A DNA stretch of 64,000 nucleotides from positions 62,001-126,000 of the forward strand of contig CAWVRF010001068.1 of the NCBI GenBank assembly GCA_963932465.1. The letters run 5' to 3'. Shown piece after piece: positions 46,668 through 57,470 of the stretch. The stretch's first letter is position 1; every line of letters starts with the position of its first letter. Under the pieces are notes generated by a model, which made no database searches, was not told where the DNA came from, and saw only the letters and a program-made list of their open reading frames with translations. The DNA comes from Maratus speciosus. Lineage: Eukaryota; Arthropoda; Arachnida; Araneae; Salticidae. The translations under genes were made by a program, and so were the position numbers.

Positions 46668-48199
46668 CACTGCTCAAAACAATTAAAGGATATTTGAAGT
46701 TTTATATAAAATAAAGATATAAACGAAATTTTTTTTTGCCGAAAATAGAAGAAGAGAATCACAAATGCAAATTTTTCTGGTTTTCAAACTGTGGAGTATG
46801 CAAATTTTGAGTTTGACGTCAAAAACGTCGCTTCAGCGTCAGCGAATGAAATTTGACTTTCAACTGGATAAAAGAGAATGAAGACAAGGATGATCGGCAT
46901 TCAGTGATTGCTTTGTTTCGATGAGTACGATGTCTCAGCGAAGTCATTTGACAGATTCAGAAGCTTTGAGAATTGTTGGTAGGTTAGAAGGGGGCCAAAC
47001 TCAAGCCGAAGTAGCGCAAGCCATTCGAGTGTCACAAAGTGTCATTAACAAGATCTGGAACCGTTTTTTGGAGAGTGGATGTGCAGGCCGAAGACCAGGG
47101 CAAGGTCGTAGACGAGCAACAACGCCCAATGAAGATCGGTATTTAGCGTTAACAGCTCGGAGACACCGAACCATGAACGCTACTCTTCTCCAACAACACC
47201 TTCGCTCGGCTACAGGCACCACGATTTCAACTCAGACTGTCCGAAACCGGCTCCATGCTGTAGGTCTGTATGCTTGCCGACCGATGGTATGTGTTAGATT
47301 AACATCAAGGCATCGTCGCGACCGCAGGGAGTGGGCAACCGAGCATGTCAACTGGAGGAGAAATGAATGGAGCAATATTCTGTTTTCTGACGAGTCCCGT
47401 TTTTCTGTGCATCTGGATAATAGGCGTATTTTCATCTGGAGGGACCGTGGCAGTAGGAATAATCCTGCGTTTGTGCACGAAAGTGTCAGATTTGGCGGTG
47501 GAGGAGTGTTGGTGTATGGTGGCATCTCCATTGACGGGCGCACTGACCTCTACATCATTCGAGATGGAGCTCTGACTGGTCGCCGATATAGGGATGAGAT
47601 CCTCAGACCTATTGTAGTCCCTTACGCTGCAGCAATCGGAGATAACTTCATTTTAATGGACGATAACTGCAGGCCACATCGTGCGAACCTGGTGGAGGAT
47701 TTCCTTTTCGAGGAAGGAATCGTTCGAATGGAATGGCCAGCGTGTTCTCCAGACATGATTCCAATCGAGCATGTTTGGGACGCTCTAGGAAGACGAGTTT
47801 CTGGCCGCCAACAACCCCCACAAACTCTCCAAGAACTGGAAAGAGCTCTTCTGGAAGAGTGGGGCAGAATACCCCAACTCGTCATTAATAGCCTCATTGA
47901 GTCCATGCCTCAAAGGTGTTCAACGTTGCTGGCCGCCCGTGGAAACCATACCCCCTACTGAAAATGATTTTCTTTGAAGAAAACACCTTTTCTTATTCTT
48001 TTTTTCTCATATGCACAAATTGTGTTTTTTTCCTTTAGTACACAAATGCGCAATAAAATGCATTTTTTTCTGCCAAACATGTGTAATTTATTCTCATATA
48101 ACCTACTATGTCTGTCGATCATGTATCAATCAGCTAAACAGTTTACCAGATACAAAATCCACCTAAAACTGCAATATCCTTTAATTGTTTTGAGCAGTG
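46668..48199 (+). mobile_element. Tc1/mariner element, copy 2 (1532 bp, intact ORF)
   Basis: The 27-bp termini (CACTGCTCAAAACAATTAAA plus GGATATT) are identical to those of copy 1. TA flanks are at 46666-46667 and 48200-48201. Length equals copy 1 exactly. The transposase frame is open from end to end. The site is the TATATA sequence at the junction of two Helitron-like elements, so it post-dates both. Confidence 0.97.
46921..47961 (+). CDS. Tc1-like transposase (DD34E), complete frame
   Basis: The 346-residue protein would excise and reinsert the surrounding element by a DDE cut-and-paste reaction in the nucleus. An N-terminal paired-like DNA-binding region has two helix-turn-helix parts (about residues 10-50 and 85-120), joined by a basic GRRPGQGRRR stretch. 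Catalytic residues are D157 (SDESRF), D248 (MDDN) and E283 (IPIEHVW). Exactly 34 residues separate the last two, the Tc1 signature. A GGGGVLVYGGIS glycine-rich block lies at about 192-203. Length is usual for Tc1 transposases. The start ATG lies 253 bases inside the left terminus; a second ATG at codon 4 is possible. Differences from copy 1 include R36 for G, C119 for R and I280 for N next to the catalytic Glu. NPIEHVW is the common form, so activity may be reduced. Confidence 0.95.
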   Translation: MSTMSQRSHLTDSEALRIVGRLEGGQTQAEVAQAIRVSQSVINKIWNRFLESGCAGRRPGQGRRRATTPNEDRYLALTARRHRTMNATLLQQHLRSATGTTISTQTVRNRLHAVGLYACRPMVCVRLTSRHRRDRREWATEHVNWRRNEWSNILFSDESRFSVHLDNRRIFIWRDRGSRNNPAFVHESVRFGGGGVLVYGGISIDGRTDLYIIRDGALTGRRYRDEILRPIVVPYAAAIGDNFILMDDNCRPHRANLVEDFLFEEGIVRMEWPACSPDMIPIEHVWDALGRRVSGRQQPPQTLQELERALLEEWGRIPQLVINSLIESMPQRCSTLLAARGNHTPY

Positions 48200-48202
48200 T
48201 AT

Positions 48203-48400
48203 ATAAAATCCAAATGGAAATTTCGTTCCGAACGCCTAGATTTCGAGTTCTACTGCATGGATTTTTACGAAACTTATACCGTTAGATAGGTATCGTTTCA
48301 GGGAAGGTTTTAAGCTATAACACATCATGCTACCTAGATTAGTTATAGAATTATGACGGAAAGTTTTGTTATTTTGGACGATAAGGTTTACCATTTTATT
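48203..48400 (+). repeat. Shared 5' region of the Helitron-like elements
   Basis: ATTTCGTTCCGAACGCCTAG, GTTCTACTGCATGGATTTTT and GATAGGTATCGTTTCAGGGA repeat almost exactly those at 42780-42880 and 43435-43530. A more diverged start lies at about 48943 (AATGGAAATTTCGTTCTGG). Confidence 0.7.
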
Positions 48401-50999
48401 TCTTGGCGAAATTTATCGATGATAAAAAAATTGAAAAAGCTATTACACCTTGAAAAATAAAAGAAAAAAAATGATGAAAAAGAAAAAATGAAAAACAGTT
48501 TTGACGAGTGGTAATATTATAAAACGAAAATATTTAATTTAAACAAGAAAGAGAATATTGGTAATGCATACAAATTTATTCAGTAAAAAAGACTGCAGTT
48601 TTAAACAACATTTGGCGATTTATCTATTGCGTCAGGTTAAGAAAAATGCACCAGAAAATTTGATGACAATATTAGACTGACATTTTTTTTTTTTACTTTT
48701 TATTTTCATCAAACGCATTTATCATTAGGCTTAAAATAATAGTACTTGTGTGTTACATGTTGTATGTTTATTTACGATATTGCTTTTATCGCCAAATAAT
48801 ATGATTTTAAGCCAAAAAGGCATAAGCATACCATTGGTTTGAGCGACGTTTACAGTATTGGTGATTTTTCAAGCGGATGGCAGTCTTTTTGGAGTAATCT
48901 AATTCTACTGCACACACATACACACACACATATATATATAATACAAATGGAAATTTCGTTCTGGTTGCTTATAACTCGAGGTCTGCTGAACTTGCACTGT
49001 TAGATATGTAATTTTTTTGGAAGATTTTAGTATATAACATATCATTCTACGTTGTCTACATTGCTTAGGTATCGAATTCTGGTTTAAAGTTCTTTAATTA
49101 GATGAACCAGATTATGGAAAAATAATCTTTTGAAAAGATTCTGCCGAATGTTTTTCGATAGAACTTGCACTTTTAATCAGATAATTTTACAGAAAGGATT
49201 TAAGTATCTAACATATCCTTCTGCCTTGCTCAGCTATTCAGCTATGGGGAGAATTGTGGAATCTGGTGACCCCAATTATCAAAAATTTACCTTTTTAAAA
49301 AGTTCTAATATACTGTTTTTTCTGGGTTTGCATTGTTAGTTTGATAATTTTTCAAAGACAGCCTTAGCATATAATATATTGTTCTACATTGCTTAATTAT
49401 ATATCAATGGGGGAAATTTTGGTAATTTTCCAATATCCTTGGCGATCCTTGGCAATCCCTTGGCGAGATGCAGAAAATGGGCTTGACGAAAGAAGTAAGA
49501 TTTCAATGAGTGTTTTTTGTTCAATAATTATAGAATTTATTTACTATAAAGAAGCCATTTATCTCTTTTTATATAAAACAGAATTAAATTGAATATAAAT
49601 AACAATAGTAATAATATATTTCATTCAAAAGTTTATTATATGAATACATAGGCAAAAATGCATAAAAGTTCATCATATTTATTTTTATAGCTGTTCATAT
49701 CATTTGTCCACAAATCTCACTTTTTGAAGTCCGAATCGCGCCATGCTTTAAAAAACAAAACCGACAATGATCCCTATACTGGAAAAGTATAGAAAATTAT
49801 TTATTAAGGGGAACCCGTTTATGACAAATCTCAAATGACAGCATTGCTATTTGACTAACCATCGTCGATTTGGGGAGAAATATTCGTTAAATGGGTTTAA
49901 TCAAACAATTCTTGACTGATATTTGACATCAAACTTGATTGTTCACTAATATAGGCGTTGGAGTGGTCTCTATTTTGACTAAGACAATTTCCTTACAAAA
50001 TATTTCGTTTTAGATTTCACTTACAAATTTCGTAGAAACCAGCTACGCGATGATGTTTTTTCTCGGTCTTTTAAGTTAGCCGGGCACAAATCTCACCAAT
50101 AGCATTTTTTTTTCAGGGCAGTAGCATATTTTATTTTTCACATGTGTAAATTAGAAACAATACATTGATGATGAAGTAGAATATTTTTGCTTATAACACT
50201 ATTTGTTATTTTTATCCTTTTGAACTTTTTATGAAATGGGTGAAAAGCAACTATTTTAAAGGTATGTAATATGTATATTTAACATATGTGTATTTTAAAT
50301 TAAAAGAGTGAAAGCTTTATATTTTAAATGAATGGCAATGGGAACAATACTTTGTTGTTTATCAGATGTGGCCGGCTAGCATAAAAGTACCATTTTTCCT
50401 TGAGATTTTTCAGACAACCTATCACAGAAATAATTTTAAAAAATTATTAGGGACCCAAAAAAGTGATGACTGTTAATAATATCAGAAATAGTGTTAATAT
50501 TGAATATTATAATAATATTTCACAGATCAAACTAAAATACCGCGACAGTGACAAACATATATACAGTCTAAAACATACATAACAGCCTAACTGCAACTAT
50601 TGATAAAAAAATCAGGAAAATTGGAAAGTAGGTTTAGTTTGTAAAGTATGCATTAATTGGGAAATAAATTACGTGATCGAGTCTACAGACAATTGAAATA
50701 TTTGGTAACAATAAATTACATAATCCAGTCTACAAACAAATGGCATATGTTACCGGTCGTGGTTTGATGGAGAATGAACTTAATAAAAGAAGTTAAGTGG
50801 ATACTTTGTTTTTAAAGTGGACCTATTCCATAATCGAGTTTTAAAGAGAATTGGAGTAATTTGGGACACATTTTTGGAGACATTTTTCAACATTTACATT
50901 ACACCAACACTAAACCAACTATCAAAATGTTTGCTATTGTGTCATTTATTTCAAACCTGAACATGCAAAGATTTTTTGGTACTTTTTCAATATCGGTAG

Positions 51000-51390
51000 C
51001 TTGGCAAAATAGGAAAAATTGCCTCTGCGGAAAAGGAAATTTGGCAACATATTTTCTGACAACCTATTCACTGTTTCATTTCATATACACATACATTTTT
51101 TTTTCAATTTTTCGCTGATTCAAAAATGGAAATGTTTACAGCATTGCTAAGAGACATAATTTCATTGTGTAATTTAAATTGCTATTTAAAATAAAATATT
51201 TTATTGCATAATATTTATTTGTGTTTTTATTTTCAGTATATATTTGTATTCATTTAATAAAATAGTTCTCGAAACTCTGTAATTTTGAAATGATAACTTT
51301 CGCGCCAACAATGTTTTTTTTTTTTTTTCAAATGCTTCATTTGGTGCCAACAATTGCACTTGGCGACAATGGTGTTGAAATACCAGAAAA
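51000..51390 (+). repeat. TTGGCG-family repeat copy
   Basis: GGAAATTTGGCAACATATTT then TCTGACAACCTATTCACTG matches 509-550. TTTCAAATGCTTCATTTGGT and CACTTGGCGACAATGGT match 1000-1065. Confidence 0.55.
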
Positions 51391-51452
51391 GTACTAAACA
51401 TTTAGATTGCACATTGCAGCATGGAGGCTATAATGTATAACATGGTACAATA

Positions 51453-51486
<34 letters not shown>

Positions 51487-51876
51487 TACAGCTTCAGGTT
51501 AAACTGAGACTTTAAAATACATTTTCTTTAAATAATTTTAAAATATAGATCAGGAAAATTCTGTGATCGGAACTCTCACCATATTGGCTCTTTCTAACGA
51601 GAATGCTCTGATACAAAATGAAATATTGTATATTGTGCTATCATTCTTTACCAAATCCTACTGTGACGGATAATCTTGAGTTAGACCGTAACAGCTGAAA
51701 TTTTGTCTGCACATTAGAAAATATAATAGCACAATGGCGTTCATATCGATTCAGCACTGCGGAAGAACATTCAGTTAAAGGTCTTATTTCTTTAAATCAC
51801 AAGATCAAATTCATCATTCGTTTGATTCAAGGTTCACTTGGAAAAATGGACCAGCGCAGCGGGCATAGCCTGCTAG

Positions 51877-52561
51877 TAAGATATAAAATCATAAAGTAAG
51901 AGGCTTTTATTTCAGGTTTAACCACTTTTTAATAACCAAAATAGCGAGATTTTAATTACCAGTGTTATCAGCAATATCTTGATTTTTTTTTTCAGAAATA
52001 AATTTATACTTCCTTCATAAAAAACCACGAGTTCAGTCATATTATCGAGAATTACATATTAAAATACATACGGAATGATATACAACTAAAAAATCGTAAT
52101 TTTACCGCTACATCTGAACTGAAATTTCATTGTTTACATCTGCGATGATGTGCGGGTTTTAGCGTTGCAGTTTGGAGGGAGTCAACTGTACCATTTTTTT
52201 GCAGTATACGACTCAATTATTAAAATTTTGTGATCATTTGATTACTCAAAGGAGGTTATTGGGTAATCCCTTCAATTACAGATAGAATAACCCAACAAAA
52301 CATATATATACACTGAGAGTGATGCAGATATCTATTTCATTTAATTAAACAACAAATTAAAATAAAATACTTTTTATTCCTAAAAAAAATCTTTATTAAA
52401 TTCTTTAAAAGAGTAAATGATTACCTTTTTTTTTTTCTAGATAATTATAATGTGGTTGGAACATTGCAACATACTTTTATTTGACTGTTTTTTACTTTCA
52501 CATAATTTTAAAAATATAGAAAATACAGGAGGATTATAATCAATAACTTTTCCAATCACCA
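51877..52561. other. No gene seen; AT-rich DNA
   Basis: There are T runs near 51986 and 52425 and no recognisable coding frame or repeat boundary. Confidence 0.4.
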
Positions 52562-53226
52562 GAATAAAATCATGATCATAATTACCGATATTTATATCTG
52601 TTATATTTATACCGATATTTAGTTCTGTTTGAACTCATTGACATGTTGCAATAAAGACACATGATACTAAGAATCATGGTAAAAAAAACTTAAAGGTTTT
52701 TTAACTTAAATTTTGAAATAAATAAAAGAGCATGCCCTACTTTAAAAATTATTTACCTTTTTATAAGAAATGAAATAAAAGAAGTTTAAGTTATTGCGTA
52801 AATTAAAACTGCAAATTTTCATAGCGCTTTAAAATCTTTTAAGAATACTAAACACTGCTACAGAAATTCCAAAACGGTATGCAACTATATATTACAAATG
52901 GCTGACATGTGGTTATTGCACTATTTTTATTTTTTAGTGGTAGAAACACTCTTTTGATACTTTAATATTGATAATAATATACTGAAATTACATTCCCTTT
53001 ACATGTAAATTAAAGCAACACAAAAGTTTTCCTACATGGATAATGGAGGGAAATTATTTTATAAAATTCCCCTGTGATTCACACCTATTCATAAATTCAT
53101 GCAAAATGTTTATGTTTAGAACATCAGTAACCAATATAATTAGAGCATAAACTGTTATTTTAACACAATCAAAATGATTGGTAAAGTTATCATACGAATT
53201 GAATATTTTCAACTGAGTGAAAAAAA

Positions 53227-53297
53227 TGCCAAGGCCAGGAATCAACCCAGATCCTTGGCTTACAAGTCCAATGCTTTACCGTTTAAGATAACTGGGC
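53227..53297 (-). pseudogene. tRNA-Thr(TGT)-like sequence, left arm
   Basis: On the minus strand it reads CAGTTATCTTAAACGGTAAA then GCATTGGACTTGTAAGCCAA, with the anticodon loop CTTGTAA (TGT). It is more degenerate than the right-arm copy: the last anticodon-stem pair is mismatched and the T loop has only six bases (TTGATT). Probably not a functional tRNA gene. Confidence 0.6.
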
Positions 53298-53426
53298 CGA
53301 CAACCAGCCAGCATATTTCGCTCAGATAACCTAATTGGTAGTAACATCTGGTTTGTTATGTAGACAGCTCAACAGAATAAACCGCAGTTAAAGGTTTTCT
53401 GAGCAAAATATGCTGGCTGAGTGTCA

Positions 53427-53498
53427 GCCCAGTTAGCTTAAACGGTAAAGCATTGGCCTTGTAAGCCAACGATCTCGGTTCGATTCCCGGCCTGGCCA
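53427..53498 (+). tRNA. tRNA-Thr(TGT)-like sequence, right arm
   Basis: A cloverleaf can be drawn: D stem GCTT/AAGC around AAACGGTA (53436-53451), a perfect 5-bp anticodon stem TTGGC/GCCAA around CTTGTAA with anticodon TGT (53460-53462), and a T arm CTCGG-TTCGATT-CCCGG (53474-53490) holding the B box GGTTCGATTCC. The acceptor stem GCCCAGT/CCTGGCC has two mismatches and the T stem has one C-C mismatch. A T run follows at once, as in Pol III terminators. Location inside a palindromic insertion and the mismatches suggest a tRNA-derived repeat rather than a working tRNA gene. Confidence 0.5.
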
Positions 53499-54137
53499 TT
53501 TTTTTACTCAGTTTGAAATATTAAATTCAAATTATAGCATACTCTTCAGTAATGTCATAACTTTAAAACAATACAAAAAGACAAAAAATGAACTTCGGAG
53601 AATTCTTGCGATATAACTAATTAGTATTAATATTTAGCAGAAAAATAATTGTATTCAGACAGATGAAATTATTCCTTACAAAAGGTAAGTCAGTATGAAC
53701 TGTTTTTCGTTTGATTTTGCATCTGTTGTTGCCTCCTTAAGTATTTATCAAGGAATATAATAAGTAATCTGTGAAACTCCATAAAAAGTAAAAATACCTA
53801 TGAAAATAAAAGGAACTTTGTTTTTTCCTGGATGAACATAAGCAACTTCGTATTATTGTGGTAAAATCATGGTTATTACTGATACTTATCATCTGTTTCA
53901 ATGCATTGACATGTTGCCCTGAAGACAGATGATACTAAGAATTATGGTTTGTAAGTTTCTCCTGAAGAAGAAAAAAGAAAAAACTTAAAGATATTTTAAC
54001 TTTTGAAGTAAAGAACATGCTCTACTTTAAAAATATTTGCCTTTAGTAAGAAATGAAATAAAATACATATTGTGTAAATTAAAACAGTAAATTTTCACAG
54101 TGCTTTTAAAATCTTTAAGAATTTTAAGAACTGCTGT

Positions 54138-54363
54138 GGAACAGATGTTATATATATTCCCGCGGCCACAATCTTTGATTTTTTCTCAGCATGAAAACCC
54201 CTTTCCTGCCAAGTAAATGTCGCCAAGCAGCGATTTATGCCCATGTTAGGCTTAACGGGGTTGCCAGAACACGTCACTTGTCAAGGTTGCCATATCGATA
54301 AATGCCAACAAAACATCACCAAGAAATCCAAGATGGCACCACGGGAATATATAACATCTTAGC
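54138..54363. mobile_element. MITE, ACAGATGTTATA family (226 bp)
   Basis: The left end reads GGAACAGATGTTATATATAT then TCCCG. The reverse of the right end reads GCTAAGATGTTATATATTCC then CG. Subterminal CGCCAAG/TTGGCG-type words are present. It lies in copy B of the segmental duplication; copy A has a different, shorter sequence at this point. A longer relative is at 61135-62074. No clear target duplication was found. Confidence 0.65.
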
Positions 54364-54931
54364 GTTATTTTTTAGTGGTAAGAAGAAACACTGTTTGCAT
54401 ACTTTAATATTGACAATAATAAACTGAAATAACATTCCTTTCACAGGTTAATTAAACAAACACAAAAGTTTTGCCACATGGATAATGGATCGAAATTATT
54501 TTATGAGTTTGGTATCAACATAAACTTTCTCATGAAAAACATTAAAAAGCCTTCTATTGGTAACTTCCAACAATTTATACACAAAAATACCACTGACATT
54601 GTCAACTATTCAGAAATTCATGCAAAATGTTTATAACATGCATTTGCATAACCAATATAATTTGAGCATAGTTTTCAATAGTGTCATAACTCTAAAACAA
54701 TACAAAAAGGCATAAAAAACAAACTTAATTCACTTCTCCTGATATAACTAACTAGTATTAATATTTAGCAGAATAATAAATGTATTCAAATAGATGAAAT
54801 AATTCCTTAGAAGAAAGTAAGTCAGTATGAACTGTTTTTCATTTGATTTTGCAACTATTGTTGCCACCTAAAGTATTCATCCAGGAATATAATAATGAAT
54901 CTGTGAAACTTCATAAAAAGTAAAAATACCA

Positions 54932-57470
54932 TGCATTATCTGTCACTCCCGTATTCAGAACGCTCCGAAAACCATAATGCAAAAGGATAACAAAAACTCA
55001 AATTGTTTCATTTCAAAAATGTAAAACCTAAAGATATATTTTACGGCAAGCATGACATGCAGCAGATGAAAATACACTTATACATCAGTGGTGCAATTTG
55101 TGGCCATCTGCAATTTCATTTGATGATATGGATGAGTTTGAAGTTGAATACTTTAAAAGTAAAACGAGAAGGAAATAATTACAGATCGGCTGGACTATGC
55201 TTAAGGACTTTCATGTTCAGAAGCTCAATTGCTGGATCAAAAGGCAGTGGAAGGTTGCCTAAATGCTGATGAAGGTACTCCTGTAGGTCATCAGATGTCT
55301 GGCAGTGAGATTTGTGCCATAATGACAAGTAATAAATCTAATAGAAGTGATGATGACAAGCAGAACGAGGTGGGTAAAAAAATTTCAAATGAGTTATATT
55401 TTTCAACTGAACAACTGATTTGTGGAATGCAGCAAATCATATCAGTATACAGGTTACAGGAACAATTAGTGCAAGAGACACACTCTAAGCAATCTTTTGA
55501 TAGTTTTTTTTTTTTTTTTTTTTAATTGTAATGCAGAATGTTTTTTATTTTGTGTATATAAGTTATTAAATTAACAAATTTGTAATTATGTGTTTACATA
55601 TATTATTCATATTTTATACATTTCATGGCATTATTTTGTACTATTCTTAGTACTTATAAGTATTTCAAATTACGGAAAACCACCTTATGCAGAATATCTC
55701 ATATCGCAAGCAGTCTGGACAAGAGATCCTATACTGTAGTGTCATTGTTGATATAGTGTGTTTTCCTAGTATGAGGATACATAAGTACCCTTTTTCTGTG
55801 TGTAAGAAAACACTAGAAAAAAAAAAAAAAAAATCAGTGCAACCACAGCACTTACCGGCAACCCATCTAACATTATGAAGATACTGAAATTTCAGATTCT
55901 TAAAGTAGTTTCTAGAGTGAGAGTATCCTTTTATCTAAACTTTGATAAACTTTAAAGAAGCACTTCATTATGCGATCAATTATTTTAAAAATAACAGCAT
56001 GCAATCAAAATCAGTTTGTGAGCAACACAATGTTTTAAAATAAAACGTAAAACAAAAACAAAAAACCAATTTACTGTTTTTAATTTGAAATTTAAATAGC
56101 ATTCACTAAACTAACAAATAAACAGTAAAAGAATGAAATTATCTGCTATAAATAAAACATTTTAATAATGCTTTAAATGACTAAATATCAGCAAAAATAA
56201 AAGTTGCGACAGATGAAATTTGTTGTAGTCATATTATCAAATCGTAAATTGTACAATTTTTAGTAATAGATTAACCAAAGAAACTATCTTTGTCTTAACT
56301 TACTTTAGCAAAGCGGGTGAGATCAATAAATTGATGCTATAAATGTTACCTGATATTAGAAACAGGTCAAGACACAAGACGCCAAAACAAGAATGAATCT
56401 TGGATTTAACATTATGATTCAATAAAAAAAGATTCATTCATTTGAAAAGGACGGTTTCGAGAATGGTGAATTGCCGTGACACAATTTATATTAACATTTA
56501 ATAATTAAACTCCTGCAATGGCAATATGACTAGTACTTTTTTTTATCCCTTGTTGCAATACTGGCTATCAGACAGCTATTTACAGAAACAAGAAACAGAA
56601 ATTAAAAGAATCTAAAAATCTAAGCTAAATTTTCGTGAGTTATTCAAAATCAAATTGCGTCAAATTTTACACGCGAGGACAAATTTAGATATATTTGCTA
56701 GATACGAGAATTTTCAATAATGATTTCAGTTCCTTTTTTATAAAAATATGTTTTGTTCTGTTAGTTGAAAATTTATTGATTGATTCATTATTTGTGAATG
56801 AATTATTTTATCGTGATTCATTCATTGTGTTGGCGTCTCTTTACTTTTGGTATAACATGAGGAAGGAGGTTCAGAACAATTGCTAATTTTTGAAATCAGT
56901 TTACTGACCCATCCTCTTTACTAACATAAATTAATGGTAAGATATGTTTATTTGGTTGTTCTTCTACTTAAAATTCTACAGCTTGCGATTTGATCGTAAT
57001 ATGCTGGCACAAAATTTTACGTGTCCAATTTTTATTTTGCTGTCATTTATAGTCATTTAAAATATTCGTCACACAGGTAAATAAAATATTTGGCTAGCCG
57101 AATAGTAACTATCGTACCCAATACTGTAATATTTTAGAATTTAAAGGTGTTAAATTTTACATAATATAATATTTAAAATAGATGCTTTCCTTTTGATAAA
57201 CAAGAAATTTTTTTACAAGTAAACTTTACACTATAAAAACTATGCTTTGAATTTAAGAAAACTTTTTTAGTTAATAAAATTTTAAATGTCGTGGTTGTGA
57301 ACATAATTTTGTTATATTTGAAAACAAATATTTTAAAATCAAAGATAAATTTTGAAGGATTTGGAAGAAAAATTGTACGATCGTATACTGTTTATTTGTC
57401 ACAAAAGCACTAAAGTAAAAAATATATGAATAATACAATTTATTCAAATGATAGTAACTTGTATTAACAG
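54932..57470. other. No supported gene; possible old transposase fragment
   Basis: Overlapping frames at 55003-55269 and 55229-55525 exist; the latter ends QLVQETHSKQSFDSFFFFFF at a T run (55504-55523). The final KQSFDSFF resembles the short C-terminal tail of some pogo-type transposases, but no catalytic motif is present. The rest is AT-rich, with another A run at 55818-55833. Confidence 0.35.

Larger units (their letters stand above)
46661..51876 (+). mobile_element. Helitron-like element, second of a tandem pair, hosting Tc1
   Basis: This element begins directly after the CTAG of the previous one. After removal of the Tc1 insertion (46668-48199 plus one TA) the start reads TTATATATAAAATCCAAATG, continuous with the shared 5' sequence. 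It ends ACCAGC-GCA-GCGGGC, then ATAGCCTG and CTAG at 51873-51876, followed by T. The interior contains dispersed TTGGCG-family sequence (49640-49800, 51000-51390). No helicase frame is visible. Net length without Tc1 is about 3.7 kb. Confidence 0.5.
53150..53530. mobile_element. Palindromic insertion with tRNA-like arms
   Basis: The insertion is flanked by an 11-bp near-perfect direct repeat, ATTAGAGCATA (53139-53149) and ATTATAGCATA (53531-53541). The duplicate segment (54650-54670) shows the unoccupied form AATTTGAGCATAG. Arms of about 133 bases (53199-53331 and 53393-53530) are inverted copies separated by about 61 bases. Each arm contains a tRNA-Thr-like sequence. The long target duplication would fit target-primed or similar integration of a tRNA-derived element, but no poly-A tail is seen and the class is unknown. 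Confidence 0.7.
52562..54931 (+). repeat. Tandem segmental duplication, two copies of about 0.85 kb
   Basis: Copy A (about 52562-53800) and copy B (about 53869-54931) match through many blocks, such as CATTGACATGTTGC, ACATGGATAATGGA, ACTAGTATTAATATTTAGCA/ATTAGTATTAATATTTAGCA and GTAAGTCAGTATGAACTGTT. Copy A carries an extra 381-bp palindromic insertion (53150-53530). Copy B carries a 226-bp MITE (54138-54363). Each lacks the insertion of the other. Confidence 0.8.

Noticed and set aside
55003..55525. Two overlapping open frames ending in a T run
   Set aside because: A weak resemblance of the last residues to pogo-type tails is not enough; no catalytic or DNA-binding motif was found and the poly-F end comes from the T run.
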